This document shows, in pieces, positions 16,953-27,000 of a stretch of DNA of 64,000 nucleotides. The stretch is taken from NCBI RefSeq assembly GCF_041154745.1, contig NZ_AP031573.1, positions 4,712,001 through 4,776,000 of the forward strand. Reading direction: 5' to 3'. Both the position numbers and the translations under genes were made by a program. Numbering within the stretch: the first letter of the stretch is position 1; each line of letters opens with the position of its first letter. The notes under the pieces are model-generated. The model did not search any database. It was given only the letters and a program-made list of their open reading frames with translations, and had not been told where the DNA came from. The DNA comes from Flavobacterium sp. CFS9. GTDB lineage: Bacteria > Bacteroidota > Bacteroidia > Flavobacteriales > Flavobacteriaceae.

Positions 16953-17525
16953 ATGAGTTCAAAAATCGAGATTACCAGAATCTGCGAATGCTGTAAAAAT
17001 GAGTTCACAGCGCGCACAACAAAAACACTTTACTGCTCTCTAAAATGTAGCTCCAGGGCTTATAAATCAAGGACTAGACAATCTAAAATTGATCAGAGCA
17101 ACAAGGAGACAGAAAAGGCTAAAAATCCAAATTTGGAGGTCATAAAGACCAAAGATTATATCGATGTTAAAATGGCCAGTAATTTGCTCGGTATAAGCAG
17201 AAGGACCATATACAGGCTCATCGAGCGTGGCGAGCTTGATATTGCTAAGTTCGGAACCCGAACCGTTCTGCGAAGATGTGATCTGGATGCCTTTTTCTCT
17301 ATTCCTTTAGAGGAATCAATGCTTCGGCCTGTTCAGGAATTTCCTGGATTAGAAAATTGCTATACCATAACACAGATTCAGCAAAAATTTGGAATCTCAC
17401 CAGGAGCACTGTACATGCTTATACAGCGCCGAGGAATAACAAAATATTCAGTAGGGAAATTTAATTACGTTGCTAAACGCGACATTAATATAATATTTAA
17501 TGCAAGGGAAGATGAAAAAGATTAA
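16953..17525 (+). CDS. Helix-turn-helix DNA-binding protein of the integrative element
   Basis: The 190-aa protein starts at MSSKIEITRICECC. It has an N-terminal zinc-ribbon-like cluster (CECCKNEF...YCSLKCSSRA), then an excisionase-type winged HTH (MASNLLGISRRTIYRLIERGELDIAKFGTR) and a second HTH-like repeat (TITQIQQKFGISPGALYMLIQRRG). Such proteins sit just before tyrosine integrases in Bacteroidota elements and probably control integration or excision. It overlaps the integrase gene by 14 nt. A start at 16896 is possible but would read through the phased repeats. Confidence 0.8.
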   Translation: MSSKIEITRICECCKNEFTARTTKTLYCSLKCSSRAYKSRTRQSKIDQSNKETEKAKNPNLEVIKTKDYIDVKMASNLLGISRRTIYRLIERGELDIAKFGTRTVLRRCDLDAFFSIPLEESMLRPVQEFPGLENCYTITQIQQKFGISPGALYMLIQRRGITKYSVGKFNYVAKRDINIIFNAREDEKD

Positions 17526-18660
17526 TGTACAACTAAGAGAGAAGTCAATATCAAATGGAAAGATATCTCTTTATCTGGATTATTATCCGCCAATTCTAAA
17601 CACAGAAACCGGCCAACTTACAAGAAGGGAATTTCTTAAACTGTATCTATTTGCCAAACCTTCTAATCAATTTCAAAAACGTTCTAACATTGAAAGCCTT
17701 CATATAGCAGAGCAAATTAAAATCCGCAAACTGACTGAACTTCGTAAAGATGAGATATACTCAGTCTTCGAACTGGAGCAGTTGGAAATACAAAAAATAG
17801 GACAAGGCTCGTTCTTAGAATATTTTAAAAATCTAAGTGAAAAAAAAATAGGCAAAAATTATCAAATATGGACTACTGCCATTGCCCATTTTGAGAATTT
17901 TTTAAATGGACATGATATTCTATTTAAAGATGTCACGGTTACTTTAATGGAAGACTATAAAGAATATTTACTGCGGGCAAAAAGCAGAAGAGAAAGCGAT
18001 AAAACATTAGCGCAAAATACGGCGCTATCCTATCACAATAAACTTAAAACCACATTAAAAAGGGCCTACAGAGAAGGTAAACTCAGGACTGATATTAATG
18101 CAGGAATTGATTCCATAAAAGAAAAAGAATCCCAACGAAATTTTTTAACGATGAGCGAAGCTAAAAAATTATTTCAAACACCATGTTCAAGTGATATTGT
18201 ACGCAATATCGCAATGTTTTCTACTCTGACAGGACTTAGATACTCGGACATTGCGAAATTAAACTGGTCCGAACTCCAATTTATTGAAAATGACGGACAT
18301 TACATCCGATTTAAACAAAAGAAAACCGAAGGACTTCAAACAATCCCTATTTCTGATGAAGCTTTTTATATTCTAGGCAAAACAGGTGGCGAAAACAAAG
18401 ATGAGAGAGTCTTTAAAAATCTAAAAAAATGGGAAGTAGACAGAGTTTTGCCTATATGGATAGCAGATGCCGGCATTAACAAACACATTACCTTTCACTG
18501 TTTTCGTCATACTTATGCAACTTTACAAGTTTCTTCGGGTACAGATATTTTCACCGTCTCTAAAATGCTAGGGCATAAAAGTGTAAAAACAACGCAGATC
18601 TACACAAAAATTATTGATGAGAAAAAGAGAGAAGCTGCAGAAAGAATTACTCTAAAATAG
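17512..18660 (+). CDS. Tyrosine-type site-specific integrase
   Basis: The 382-aa protein has the Bacteroidota arm-binding domain at the N-terminus, a SAM-like core-binding domain (about 100-200) and the catalytic domain. Catalytic residues visible are Arg in TGLRYSD (about 241), Lys in the KKTEG beta-hairpin, the HCFRHTYA box (about 329-333), LGHKS, and Tyr in QIYTKI (about 363). All are intact, so it could be active. It resembles CTnDOT-like integrases and probably moves the element inserted next to mnmE. Confidence 0.92.
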   Translation: MKKINVQLREKSISNGKISLYLDYYPPILNTETGQLTRREFLKLYLFAKPSNQFQKRSNIESLHIAEQIKIRKLTELRKDEIYSVFELEQLEIQKIGQGSFLEYFKNLSEKKIGKNYQIWTTAIAHFENFLNGHDILFKDVTVTLMEDYKEYLLRAKSRRESDKTLAQNTALSYHNKLKTTLKRAYREGKLRTDINAGIDSIKEKESQRNFLTMSEAKKLFQTPCSSDIVRNIAMFSTLTGLRYSDIAKLNWSELQFIENDGHYIRFKQKKTEGLQTIPISDEAFYILGKTGGENKDERVFKNLKKWEVDRVLPIWIADAGINKHITFHCFRHTYATLQVSSGTDIFTVSKMLGHKSVKTTQIYTKIIDEKKREAAERITLK

Positions 18661-18669
18661 ATATAAAAA

Positions 18670-18699
18670 AAAGCCATCACATACTGTTGTGATGACTTT
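18670..18699. terminator. Bidirectional terminator between integrase and excisionase-like gene
   Basis: AAAGCCATCACA (18670-18681) pairs with TGTGATGACTTT (18688-18699) with one mismatch. A run of A precedes it (a T tract on the minus strand). It lies between two convergent genes. Confidence 0.65.
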
Positions 18700-18706
18700 A
18701 TAAGCT

Positions 18707-19039
18707 TTAAAAAATTTTAGTATGATCGCGTCTTAGCTCATTTTGTATCTCTGTTTTAGTTTTTATTCTACCTGCACTAATCCATTCCAACAATTCAGTT
18801 CGATAAAAATAAAGCCTTTTACCTTGCTTATTTGCAGGTATTTCATTCCTGCATACTTTTGAGTAAATTGTAGCTACTGATAGTTTTAAAAATTTAGCGG
18901 CTGCCTCTATAGTAAGAAGCTCTTCTGATTTATTGAAATGGGAATGGCTTAACTCCTGAAGCAGCTGCTCTATCTTATCAACTTTTAGATATAACTTACC
19001 AACTACAACAGGTAAATTTTCGAACGTAAACTCATCCAT
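18707..19039 (-). CDS. Excisionase-family helix-turn-helix protein
   Basis: The 110-aa protein has a helical N-terminal part (VDKIEQLLQELS) and a C-terminal MerR/excisionase-like HTH: LTIEAAAKFLKLSVATIYSKVCRNEIPANKQGKRLYFYRTELLEWI. This is the small DNA-binding protein common in Bacteroidota integrative elements, where it helps excision. It converges on the integrase gene. Confidence 0.85.
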   Translation of the reverse strand: MDEFTFENLPVVVGKLYLKVDKIEQLLQELSHSHFNKSEELLTIEAAAKFLKLSVATIYSKVCRNEIPANKQGKRLYFYRTELLEWISAGRIKTKTEIQNELRRDHTKIF

Positions 19040-19074
19040 CGCTAATAGAATTAAAAGTTATTTTTAAGTATCAT

Positions 19075-19362
19075 CTATTCTTCCAAAAAATATATTTTAC
19101 TAGCCTTTGTCTTCTTAAAAGAAGGCTCATATTTTATGTATCCGTATTTGCTCAATTCCCCAATACACTTATAATAAGTATATGGTGACGAAATTTTTGC
19201 TATTGATGTAATCTCATATCTAGATGCTTCAATAGGATTTATAAATCCCTTGCCCGTTCGAAATTGAAGCAGAGCTGCATATATGGCAATATGAGTTGTA
19301 CCAATCCGGAAATCCTTTTCAATGGCTGAGAAGAAATCTGTCAAAGGTTTTAAAGTCTCCAT
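19075..19362 (-). CDS. Small winged-helix protein of the integrative element
   Basis: The 95-aa protein (METLKPLTDFFSAIEKDFRIG) shows helix content and a winged-helix-like segment (IEASRYEITSIAKISSPYTYYKCIGELSKYGYIKYEP). Proteins of this size and pattern occur beside the excisionase in Bacteroidota elements and are probably regulators or replication helpers. It is 35 bp upstream of the excisionase-like gene in the same direction. Confidence 0.65.
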   Translation of the reverse strand: METLKPLTDFFSAIEKDFRIGTTHIAIYAALLQFRTGKGFINPIEASRYEITSIAKISSPYTYYKCIGELSKYGYIKYEPSFKKTKASKIYFLEE

Positions 19363-19553
19363 AATCTTAGTTTATATTCTTTTGCGATTAGATACTTGCT
19401 TTTTACTGAATTATTAAGCAGAATTCATTTTTAGGATTCTCATCGTAAAAAAATTAATCTACCTCACGAGTATATCAGTTTTTAACTTCTGCTTCTACCC
19501 TATCGCTACTATCAAAGGTGTTCATTACTTAATTCTTAATATTACACTATAGA

Positions 19554-19988
19554 CTAAACGGATCTACTCACTTTTCTCCTTCGCGTATTCTCCTTCTTTT
19601 CTGCGCGCTCAGGTTCTGTATCAGAATCCTGTTGTTTAGAATTTTTTGCGATCACCTTTTCATTGGATTCTGACTGTTTCTGATCCTTATCTACTCGATG
19701 GTTAATTCTCATCAAATTTGCATCGTAGATATTAATCGTTTTAAAATGAGGATTGGCCTCAATAAACTGCTTCACTTCTGTACCTTGTTTCATAAATGTA
19801 ACAGATTGAATATTTCCCTTTTTCAAAGAGTTCAAAAGATCTTCTTTGTATTGAGGAGTTCCCAACTCTTTAATAGAGTGCTTGGCCAGAGCCGCTTCAA
19901 GATCATAACCGTAATTCTGATGATATTGATTCAACTTAAAATTACCGGTACCGTCTTCGGTTTGTTTAAAATCTAATTTTAACCGTGC
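19554..19988 (-). pseudogene. DUF3945-like mobile-element protein, C-terminal remnant
   Basis: The frame stays open upstream of any start codon: it reads KLDFKQTEDGTGNFKLNQYH through QNYGYDLEAALAKHSIKELG and on to a Lys/Glu-rich tail ending KVSRSV, then is cut off near 19985 where TraG sequence begins on the other strand. The nearest start is a TTG at 19934. The sequence resembles the C-terminal part of DUF3945/DUF4099-type proteins common in Bacteroidota conjugative elements. The full protein would be several hundred residues, so this is a remnant. Confidence 0.65.
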
Positions 19989-20856
19989 CTATCTTCAGAA
20001 TGTCATGGAGCAGCTGGAGGGACAGATAGCATCTACTAAGATATCTATGGCAAGGCTTTCCAGTGCACAGCTTTACTATGTGCTCTCTGGAAATGACTTC
20101 ACACTTGACATTAATAATCCTGAAGAGCCCAAGATTGTCTGCATGGGAAACAACCCGCTTAAAATTCAAACCTATGGCGCTGTTCTCTCGCTTTATGTGA
20201 GCAGGCTCATTAAGCAGGTAAACCAGAAAGACAGGATTAAAAGCAGTCTCATATTTGATGAATTCCCGACCATCTATCTCAATAATATGGACAGCCTGAT
20301 CGCCACGGCAAGAAGCAATAAAGTAAGCACCTGTTTGGGGATTCAAGACTTCAGCCAGCTGCGCAAGGATTACGGCCGCGAACAGGCGGATGTAATTGTT
20401 AACATAGTTGGAAATATTGTTTCAGGACAGGTCAGCGGAGACACGGCCAAACAGCTCTCCGAACGTTTTGGAAAAATAATGCAGGACCGCGAGAGTATTT
20501 CCATAAACAGCTCGGATACCTCAATCAGCAGATCAAAACAGTTGGAAGCTGCATTGCCTGCTTCTAAAATTTCCAGTTTGAGTTCCGGTGAATTTATAGG
20601 CATAACAGCCGATAATCCCAACTGTAAAATAGAACTCAAAACATTTCATTCGGAAATAATCAATGATCACGAGCAGCTTAAAATAGAAGAACGCTCCTAT
20701 CAGGGAATTAGCTCTGTTCGTATTATAAACAACGTAATTATTGAACGCAATTATCTTCAGATAAAAGAAGATATATCCGAAATTGTAAATTCAGAAATGG
20801 AGCGCCTTATCCATGACCCTGCTCTGTCTCATTTAGTTATCAAAAAGAAAAAATAA
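19981..20856 (+). pseudogene. TraG/MobC-type conjugative coupling protein, C-terminal remnant
   Basis: About 292 residues remain of a protein that is normally above 600. The kept part begins NRAYLQNVMEQLEGQIASTK before the ATG at 20005 and contains the TraG/TraD C-terminal ATPase region: SLIFDEFPTIYLNNMD (Walker B) and IATARSNKVSTCLGIQDFSQL. The Walker A half is missing. It cannot be a working coupling protein. It meets the DUF3945-like remnant head-on at about 19981-19988, so a large deletion or recombination removed what lay between. Confidence 0.8.
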
Positions 20857-20907
20857 TCACTCGCTGCTTTAATTATTTTCTTGAAGCAGATTAAAGAAAA
20901 ATATTTT

Positions 20908-21342
20908 TTAACTGCCCGATTCTTTTATAATCTGCAGTGTCTTTTCGTCCAGCTCTCCATTGTAATATTTGTCAAACACCTGCCTGAAACATTCAGACGT
21001 ATCAGGCAGAAGGCTGAACAGCGTCATGCAGGATTTTAGCTTTCTTTCATCTGGCCTCCCAAGGATTTCCAGTGCCGTTTTGTTCTCGATTTGGAGCATT
21101 GCACATGTAATTTCATCAAGCCGTCTGCCCAGAATCGGATGATTGAAATACTTTGAAGCCTCCTTCAGGTTTTCAATGCCGTAAAAGATATTGTAATCCG
21201 TGAAGCCCAGCCCTCTTAGCTGCGGGAATATAAACCACATCCAGTGGGTCTGTTTTCTTCCTGCTCTGATTTCCAGCAGTGCATTGTTATAGGATTGCTG
21301 CTGCGCTTCCAAAAAACGGTCCAGATCATATTGCTTTTCCAT
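20908..21342 (-). CDS. DUF1810 family protein
   Basis: The 144-aa protein begins YDLDRFLEAQQQSYNNALLEIRAGRKQTHWMWFIFPQLRGLG, the hallmark of DUF1810, and continues with HPILGRRLDEITCAML. The fold is all-alpha and cytosolic; the function is unknown, though it is often found in accessory DNA. It is complete. It is convergent with the TraG remnant and divergent from the HNH-TPR gene. Confidence 0.9.
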   Translation of the reverse strand: MEKQYDLDRFLEAQQQSYNNALLEIRAGRKQTHWMWFIFPQLRGLGFTDYNIFYGIENLKEASKYFNHPILGRRLDEITCAMLQIENKTALEILGRPDERKLKSCMTLFSLLPDTSECFRQVFDKYYNGELDEKTLQIIKESGS

Positions 21343-21621
21343 TGAAGGTTTTTTAATTACTTTTTTTTATCTTACTATACTCTATCAGTACAATCTCTAT
21401 TGCATTTTTTCAGTATTTTTATCTTATAAATTTACCACTAATATTTACAAAGACATTTTCATGAGTTGGAAAAACATTAAGAATGTAAAATTTTATTTGC
21501 TCCTGAAACCTACTGTGGTATAATGTCTGTTTTTTTATTTAATCAGTTTGCTCTTTGGGCTCTAATTACATCAAATCCTTTTTTTGCTTTTAGTATTTTA
21601 GAAATTAATACACATTAACAC

Positions 21622-23469
21622 ATGGATGCCATTTCTCCCGACTTTACCGAAAAAACAAAGAAAATATTAGCAAAAATGGCTAGTGAGCGCTGCTGTTTAT
21701 GTGAAGAAATTACCAGTATTCCAAATTCTTCTGATTCGAACTATGTGCGGATAGGTGAAGCGGCGCATATATCCGGAGCAAGGAAATCATCGGACCTCAG
21801 ATTTATTGAAAATCTGACTAATGAAGACAGGAAAAATCATACCAATGGTATCTGGCTTTGCAGTAACTGCCATACTACAATAGATCAGGATGAGATTTTT
21901 TTCACCATTGATAAACTGCATAAAATACGGGCAGAACATTATCAAAGAATACGAAACGGCCGCTACAGCAAAAGTTCATTTACAAAAATTGATGAACTTA
22001 ATGCAGAAATAATAAAGCTCAATCAAAAAATTAAAGATAAAGAAAAATTGCTCCAGCAGAGTGACAAGATTTTTCAAATTGAAATTACCGATCTTCGCAT
22101 GAAGATCCAGAATTTAATTCAGCAGAAAGAAAAACTTTGGGAAGACTACAATTCTATTCTAATCAACATTGAGCAGGCGGATCAGTTTGACGAAATATAC
22201 AGGCTAGTCTTCGAAGAAAATAATCTGGAACGTGCTTTAGAGTATTTATCTGACGATAAACTTGAGAAGGAAGAAAAGAAATTAGCGAGGCAGTACATCT
22301 TAAAAGCAGATATTTTTAAGCTTCAAAATAAAAAGGAAGCAGCTCAATACTACCGCAAGGCATATGCAGTCCATCAAAGCTTTAATGTTGCCAAATTCTA
22401 TATCCGTTACCTGGACGATATCCGCAATTTTAATTCTTTAGCAGAATTTATGATAGAAATTCTTGAAACAGGTCTTAATATTGAAGACAGGATAGCACTA
22501 AACGGACAGCTTGGAACCATCTACAGCAAAATAAATCCAGACCTAGCCGAAAAATATTATAAGACTGCTATAAATTTAATCGACCAGAAGATTGAACATG
22601 ACCCTCACTATTATACCTTAAAAGCAGGATTTCTAAATTATTTGGGCGCCTCTTATAAAAACAATAATAATCTGGTTGCAGCTCTTTCGGCATGTGAAGA
22701 ATCATTAACAATTTTCATCTCTGGAAAAATCCCCCTTGAAGATAAAGAAATAGTATTTTATGAGTTGGCGGCACTGTATAACACAATCGCTCGCATTTAT
22801 ATTTTAAATCAAAATTACGTGGAAGCTGAGCAATATGTACACCTAGCAGTAAAAATTGCAAAAGAAAAAATTAACGATGAAGGGGAATTACTGGCTACCA
22901 TCTATATAAATTTCTGCAGTCTCTTTAATCTGTCAAATTCGACAGACAATAAGGCATTCGTTGAGATTGTTGATCAAACCATCTCCATTTTCACCGCCCT
23001 TTATGAAAAAAATCCCCTTCAGTTTGTTGAAAAACTAGTAGCATCACACTGCAAAAAAGCGGAGTTCAGTTTTGCCCTTAATCATATTGAAGAGTTTCAC
23101 CATCACCTTGCCGTATCTGAAATTATTTCACAGCAGTTTGTCGAGCTTCACCAGAAGGGATTTGAATTTCTTCTCTCAGAAATATACATTCGTAGAGCTA
23201 GTTTTTACATAATTTCAGGGGATTCTAAAATGGCATCCGAACAGGTTGATAAAGCACTGCTTTATTTTGAGAATTCACAGTTCAATGACTCTGATACCAT
23301 TTCGAAATATGCCTCTTTATCACTTTTGAAATGCAGGCTTACCGATAATAGGGATCAAAAGAAAAATCTCTTAGTTAGAGTAAAACAAAAGATGAAGCCG
23401 TTTATAAATAATAACTCAACCTCATTATATATTTATAATGAAATTCAACAGGAACTTAAAAAAATATAA
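21622..23469 (+). CDS. HNH nuclease fused to a TPR-repeat domain
   Basis: The 615-aa protein has a zinc-bearing HNH-like domain in its first 100 residues: CCLCEE, GEAAHISGARKSSDLRF, NGIWLCSNCHTTIDQDE. A coiled coil follows (about 128-175), then TPR-like helical repeats to the end (for example KEEKKLARQYILKADIFKLQNK and NYVEAEQYVHLAVKIAKE). This architecture fits a defence effector in which the repeats sense a signal and the HNH domain cuts DNA, but no named system was recognised. It lies first in the defence-like cargo block. Confidence 0.7.
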   Translation: MDAISPDFTEKTKKILAKMASERCCLCEEITSIPNSSDSNYVRIGEAAHISGARKSSDLRFIENLTNEDRKNHTNGIWLCSNCHTTIDQDEIFFTIDKLHKIRAEHYQRIRNGRYSKSSFTKIDELNAEIIKLNQKIKDKEKLLQQSDKIFQIEITDLRMKIQNLIQQKEKLWEDYNSILINIEQADQFDEIYRLVFEENNLERALEYLSDDKLEKEEKKLARQYILKADIFKLQNKKEAAQYYRKAYAVHQSFNVAKFYIRYLDDIRNFNSLAEFMIEILETGLNIEDRIALNGQLGTIYSKINPDLAEKYYKTAINLIDQKIEHDPHYYTLKAGFLNYLGASYKNNNNLVAALSACEESLTIFISGKIPLEDKEIVFYELAALYNTIARIYILNQNYVEAEQYVHLAVKIAKEKINDEGELLATIYINFCSLFNLSNSTDNKAFVEIVDQTISIFTALYEKNPLQFVEKLVASHCKKAEFSFALNHIEEFHHHLAVSEIISQQFVELHQKGFEFLLSEIYIRRASFYIISGDSKMASEQVDKALLYFENSQFNDSDTISKYASLSLLKCRLTDNRDQKKNLLVRVKQKMKPFINNNSTSLYIYNEIQQELKKI

Positions 23470-24006
23470 TGTGACCTAAACAAGATTTCAAACAGTCCAG
23501 ATACTCACCCAACCCGCATACAATTTTAAAAAATTGAAAAATTGAAATATCAGATTTTGAAGCAGAAGATAAAACTTTGCATCTGCAGCAAGCTAATATT
23601 AAAGCGCCTTTACCAGTGGCAAGTTTATCCAAAGAAGCCTCTCCGGAATGATAGAATGCAAAATAAACCAGCTTTAAAAATACTTTCAGTACCAATTGCT
23701 TCAGATTTTGGTGGAAATCCATAAAAACTGATTTAATAAAAAACGGATCGGAGTTAATTTTGTCTTTATTTTTATATAAAGTGTTGAAGTTATTGCAATG
23801 ATCGTTTGTAATTGATACAGGGCTTCAAAAATAACTATGGAAAAATTTAGAAAAGCCGCTTATCTAGCCTGAGTATTCGAAATAAAAAATGCTATATTTG
23901 GATAGATCGTGTCTTCTGGCAATTTTTTTTTGTTACCGTTATCCCGCAATTCGTTAAAAATAAAGAGAAAAAACTCATTGGAGATGATCTTTAAAAAAAA
24001 AAATCT
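23470..24006 (+). other. 537-bp spacer with a possible gene remnant
   Basis: No full gene is seen. From 23541 to 23651 one frame reads IEISDFEAEDKTLHLQQAN on to KEASPE and a stop, with coding-like composition but no start codon. A TATATTTG box at 23893-23900 could drive the next gene, but no -33 TTTG is present at the right distance. Confidence 0.3.
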
Positions 24007-27000
24007 ATGTCTTTAGTTAACTATGAACAGCCAATTGTTACGATCCTGTCTGCAGAGAATAAACCTATGGCTGCTGCAAATAAATCTTTTCCCTATAATC
24101 AGATAGCCGATCCACGCCGTTTTGAACAACTATTGTACTCCATTTACAGTATAAGGATCGCAGAAAACAGCTTTGAACAGTTTGACTCCGTTAGCCTGAT
24201 GTCAGGAGTTAGCGAGAAAGGACGTGACTGCGCTTTGTTTACATCGGGAAAGAGCACCGGACTTATCCAGTGCAAAAAACATGGCACTAATCTTTCCATC
24301 GCCTCATTTGGGGAGGAGATAACAAAATTTGTGCTTTACAGCTTACTGGAACCAAAACTTATTGCCGACCCGGACAATTTTACTTATTACATCGCCGTAT
24401 CCACAGGCTTTGTGTCGGATTGCAGTGATTTCATTGATAATTTCCATCAAAACATCATACAGGAAAAGCAGGAGCTTCAAAAGTGGATCGCAGGAAACTT
24501 AAAAAAGCCGACACTGAAGGATCTAAAACTTCAGCAAGATTCCCTGCTTGGCACTCTGCTTGATATTTTTTCCAGAATAAAGGTTAAGAAAATTGGCCCG
24601 TCTGACCTGGATGCACTGCTAACACTACCTTCATGCACCCACCTAATAGATTCTTTCTTTGATGTGCGTACCGTAATAAACCAGCAGGCTTCGCAAAAGA
24701 TTATAAATTACCTTGACAATACACTTGATGAACCAAAAATAAAAGCAGCGCTGAAAAAAAGTTCTGCAGCTTTATCTTTGGAAAAAAACCATCTGGAGGA
24801 GATTGCCGATTCCCATATTGAAAGAAATGAAACACAGTTCCTTATGGATTGGATAACAGAAAAAAGCGACAGGGACAGTAAAGGCAGACCTTTAAATATC
24901 TGCCTTCTTGCCGGAAATGCGGGAATGGGCAAAACAGTCATTTTAAAAGATTTATATGATCGGCTTACTGAATTGGAAATTCCTGTTATGGGCCTAAAAG
25001 CTGACAGGCTGGTAAGTACCAGTATTGTTGAGTTGCAGCATAAAATCGGTCTTACTGTTCCAGTGCTGGATTTTATTGAACAGTGCAAAGAAAAATACCC
25101 GAAAACTGTAATTCTTATCGATCAGATTGATGCACTTTCCCAGGCAATGTCTGCAGACCGCAATTATCTTAGGGTTTTTAAAAGTATAATTGACTCTTAC
25201 ACCTACGATGCCAATGTACGGATAATAATATCGGTCAGACTTTTTGATCTTCATTATGACCCTTCGCTGAGAATCTATAAAAGTTTGAAAACGATCCATA
25301 CTGAACCTTTTACGGAAGAGCAGGTCGCCGGACTGCTGGAGAAGGCAGGTATTGCACACAACAAACTAGCTCCTAAGCTCTTGCAGCTTTTGAGAACCCC
25401 AAACCATATCAATATCTTTACACGACTGCCTTCAGCGGTAAAATCATCAAACTCGATTAGAAACCTGCAGGATCTCTATACAGAACTTTACAAACTAAAG
25501 GTACTTACCGTTGATGCAGCAGCACCTGTGCAGCCGGCCGAATTAAAAAAAGTGCTTTTTAAAATCACCTCAAAAATGTTCGACAGCCAAAGCATTAACA
25601 TAAGTGAACTTCCCTTTGAGGATTATAAAAAAGAACTAAATTATCTTGAAAGCGAGAGGCTGATCAAAATAGAGCAGGCACAGATACAGTTTTTCCACCA
25701 GACGTTTTATGATTTTATTTTCGCTAAGCGATTTGTGGAAAAATCATTGAGCTTATATGCATATATTCATAAAGAAGATCAGTCAATTTTTATCAGATCT
25801 GCCGTAAATATGATATTTACCTATCTAAGACAGTATACACCGGAAACCTTTATAGAGGAACTTCGAAAGATTTTTACCGATAAGAAGATCCTCTTTCATA
25901 TCAAGCAGCTTTGCTTCTCTCTGCTGCTTTTTGTGGAGGATCCTACCGCCGAAGAAAAAAAAATGGCCTCAGTGGTATTGCTTGAAAGTATAGATTTTGA
26001 ACTTTTATTCTTCGAACGAGCACGGTCAGATAAATGGCTGGAATATGCTTTGGAAAAAAAACTAATAAACAGTTTTTTAAATGCTCTCAAGCTGACAGAC
26101 TCTACACAGGTCAATGCAGATAGAAACAAAGTCTTTCTTCATTATGTTTCAGATTTTCTGCAGTACTATATGGAAAAAAGTAATGGTGATGCGTGGTCAT
26201 ATATATTGGGACTAGATAACCTATATATCAAAGAAACTATCCTTTCCAGGTTAAACAGCTGGAAAGACCAGAATGCTTTTGCTCTTCTGGAGCAATGCGT
26301 GGATTTTTATCAAAATGATCCCTTCGGATATTTTCTTGCCTTAGAAAAAATCGCTGAAACTAATCCTGAATACTGCCTGAATACTCTAAAGGAAAGATTC
26401 CTTGCCAAAGAATGGATGGAAAGAGCAAGACATACCGATCATCAGGAAAAAAAAGTATTTGAAACCCTCACAAAACATATCCCGGAAAAAATTATTGATT
26501 TGCTGCTTCCAAAGCTCATTGCCGAATTAGTGGCAAATAAGGGCTCGTATACTGAATTGTACGATGATTATTTTTATGCTGATGTAAACCTTTCAACAGC
26601 TAATGAGTCGCATGATAAAGGGTACTACTATTTGCTTTTGGCACGCTGTCTGCGCCAGTCGGCGCAAAAGCATGATCAAATATTCCTAAAATTTGTTCAG
26701 GAGCATCGAAATTCGGAATTTGAGGCTTTACTGCGGCTTTTAGTTCATGCTGTAAATGGGTCCGAAAAGAACTATGTACAGGAAACTTTTAACCTCTTTC
26801 AGCATTTTTACGATAATAAAAGATTCATGACCTCAAGTGATCTGGGTGTGGAATACCGGGACCTGTTTCAAAAAAGCCTTCCTTTCTTCAGCCAGTTGCA
26901 GTTGAAGGAAATCACGACAATGATCATCAATCTTAAAATTCCAGGTGAGACAGCAGTATTCAGCAATCGAACCTTTTATCTGAATATCGGCCATACCCAG

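Noticed and set aside
23456..23724. Short frames on both strands after the HNH-TPR gene
   Set aside because: No start context or family pattern; at most a small remnant in another frame (23541-23651).
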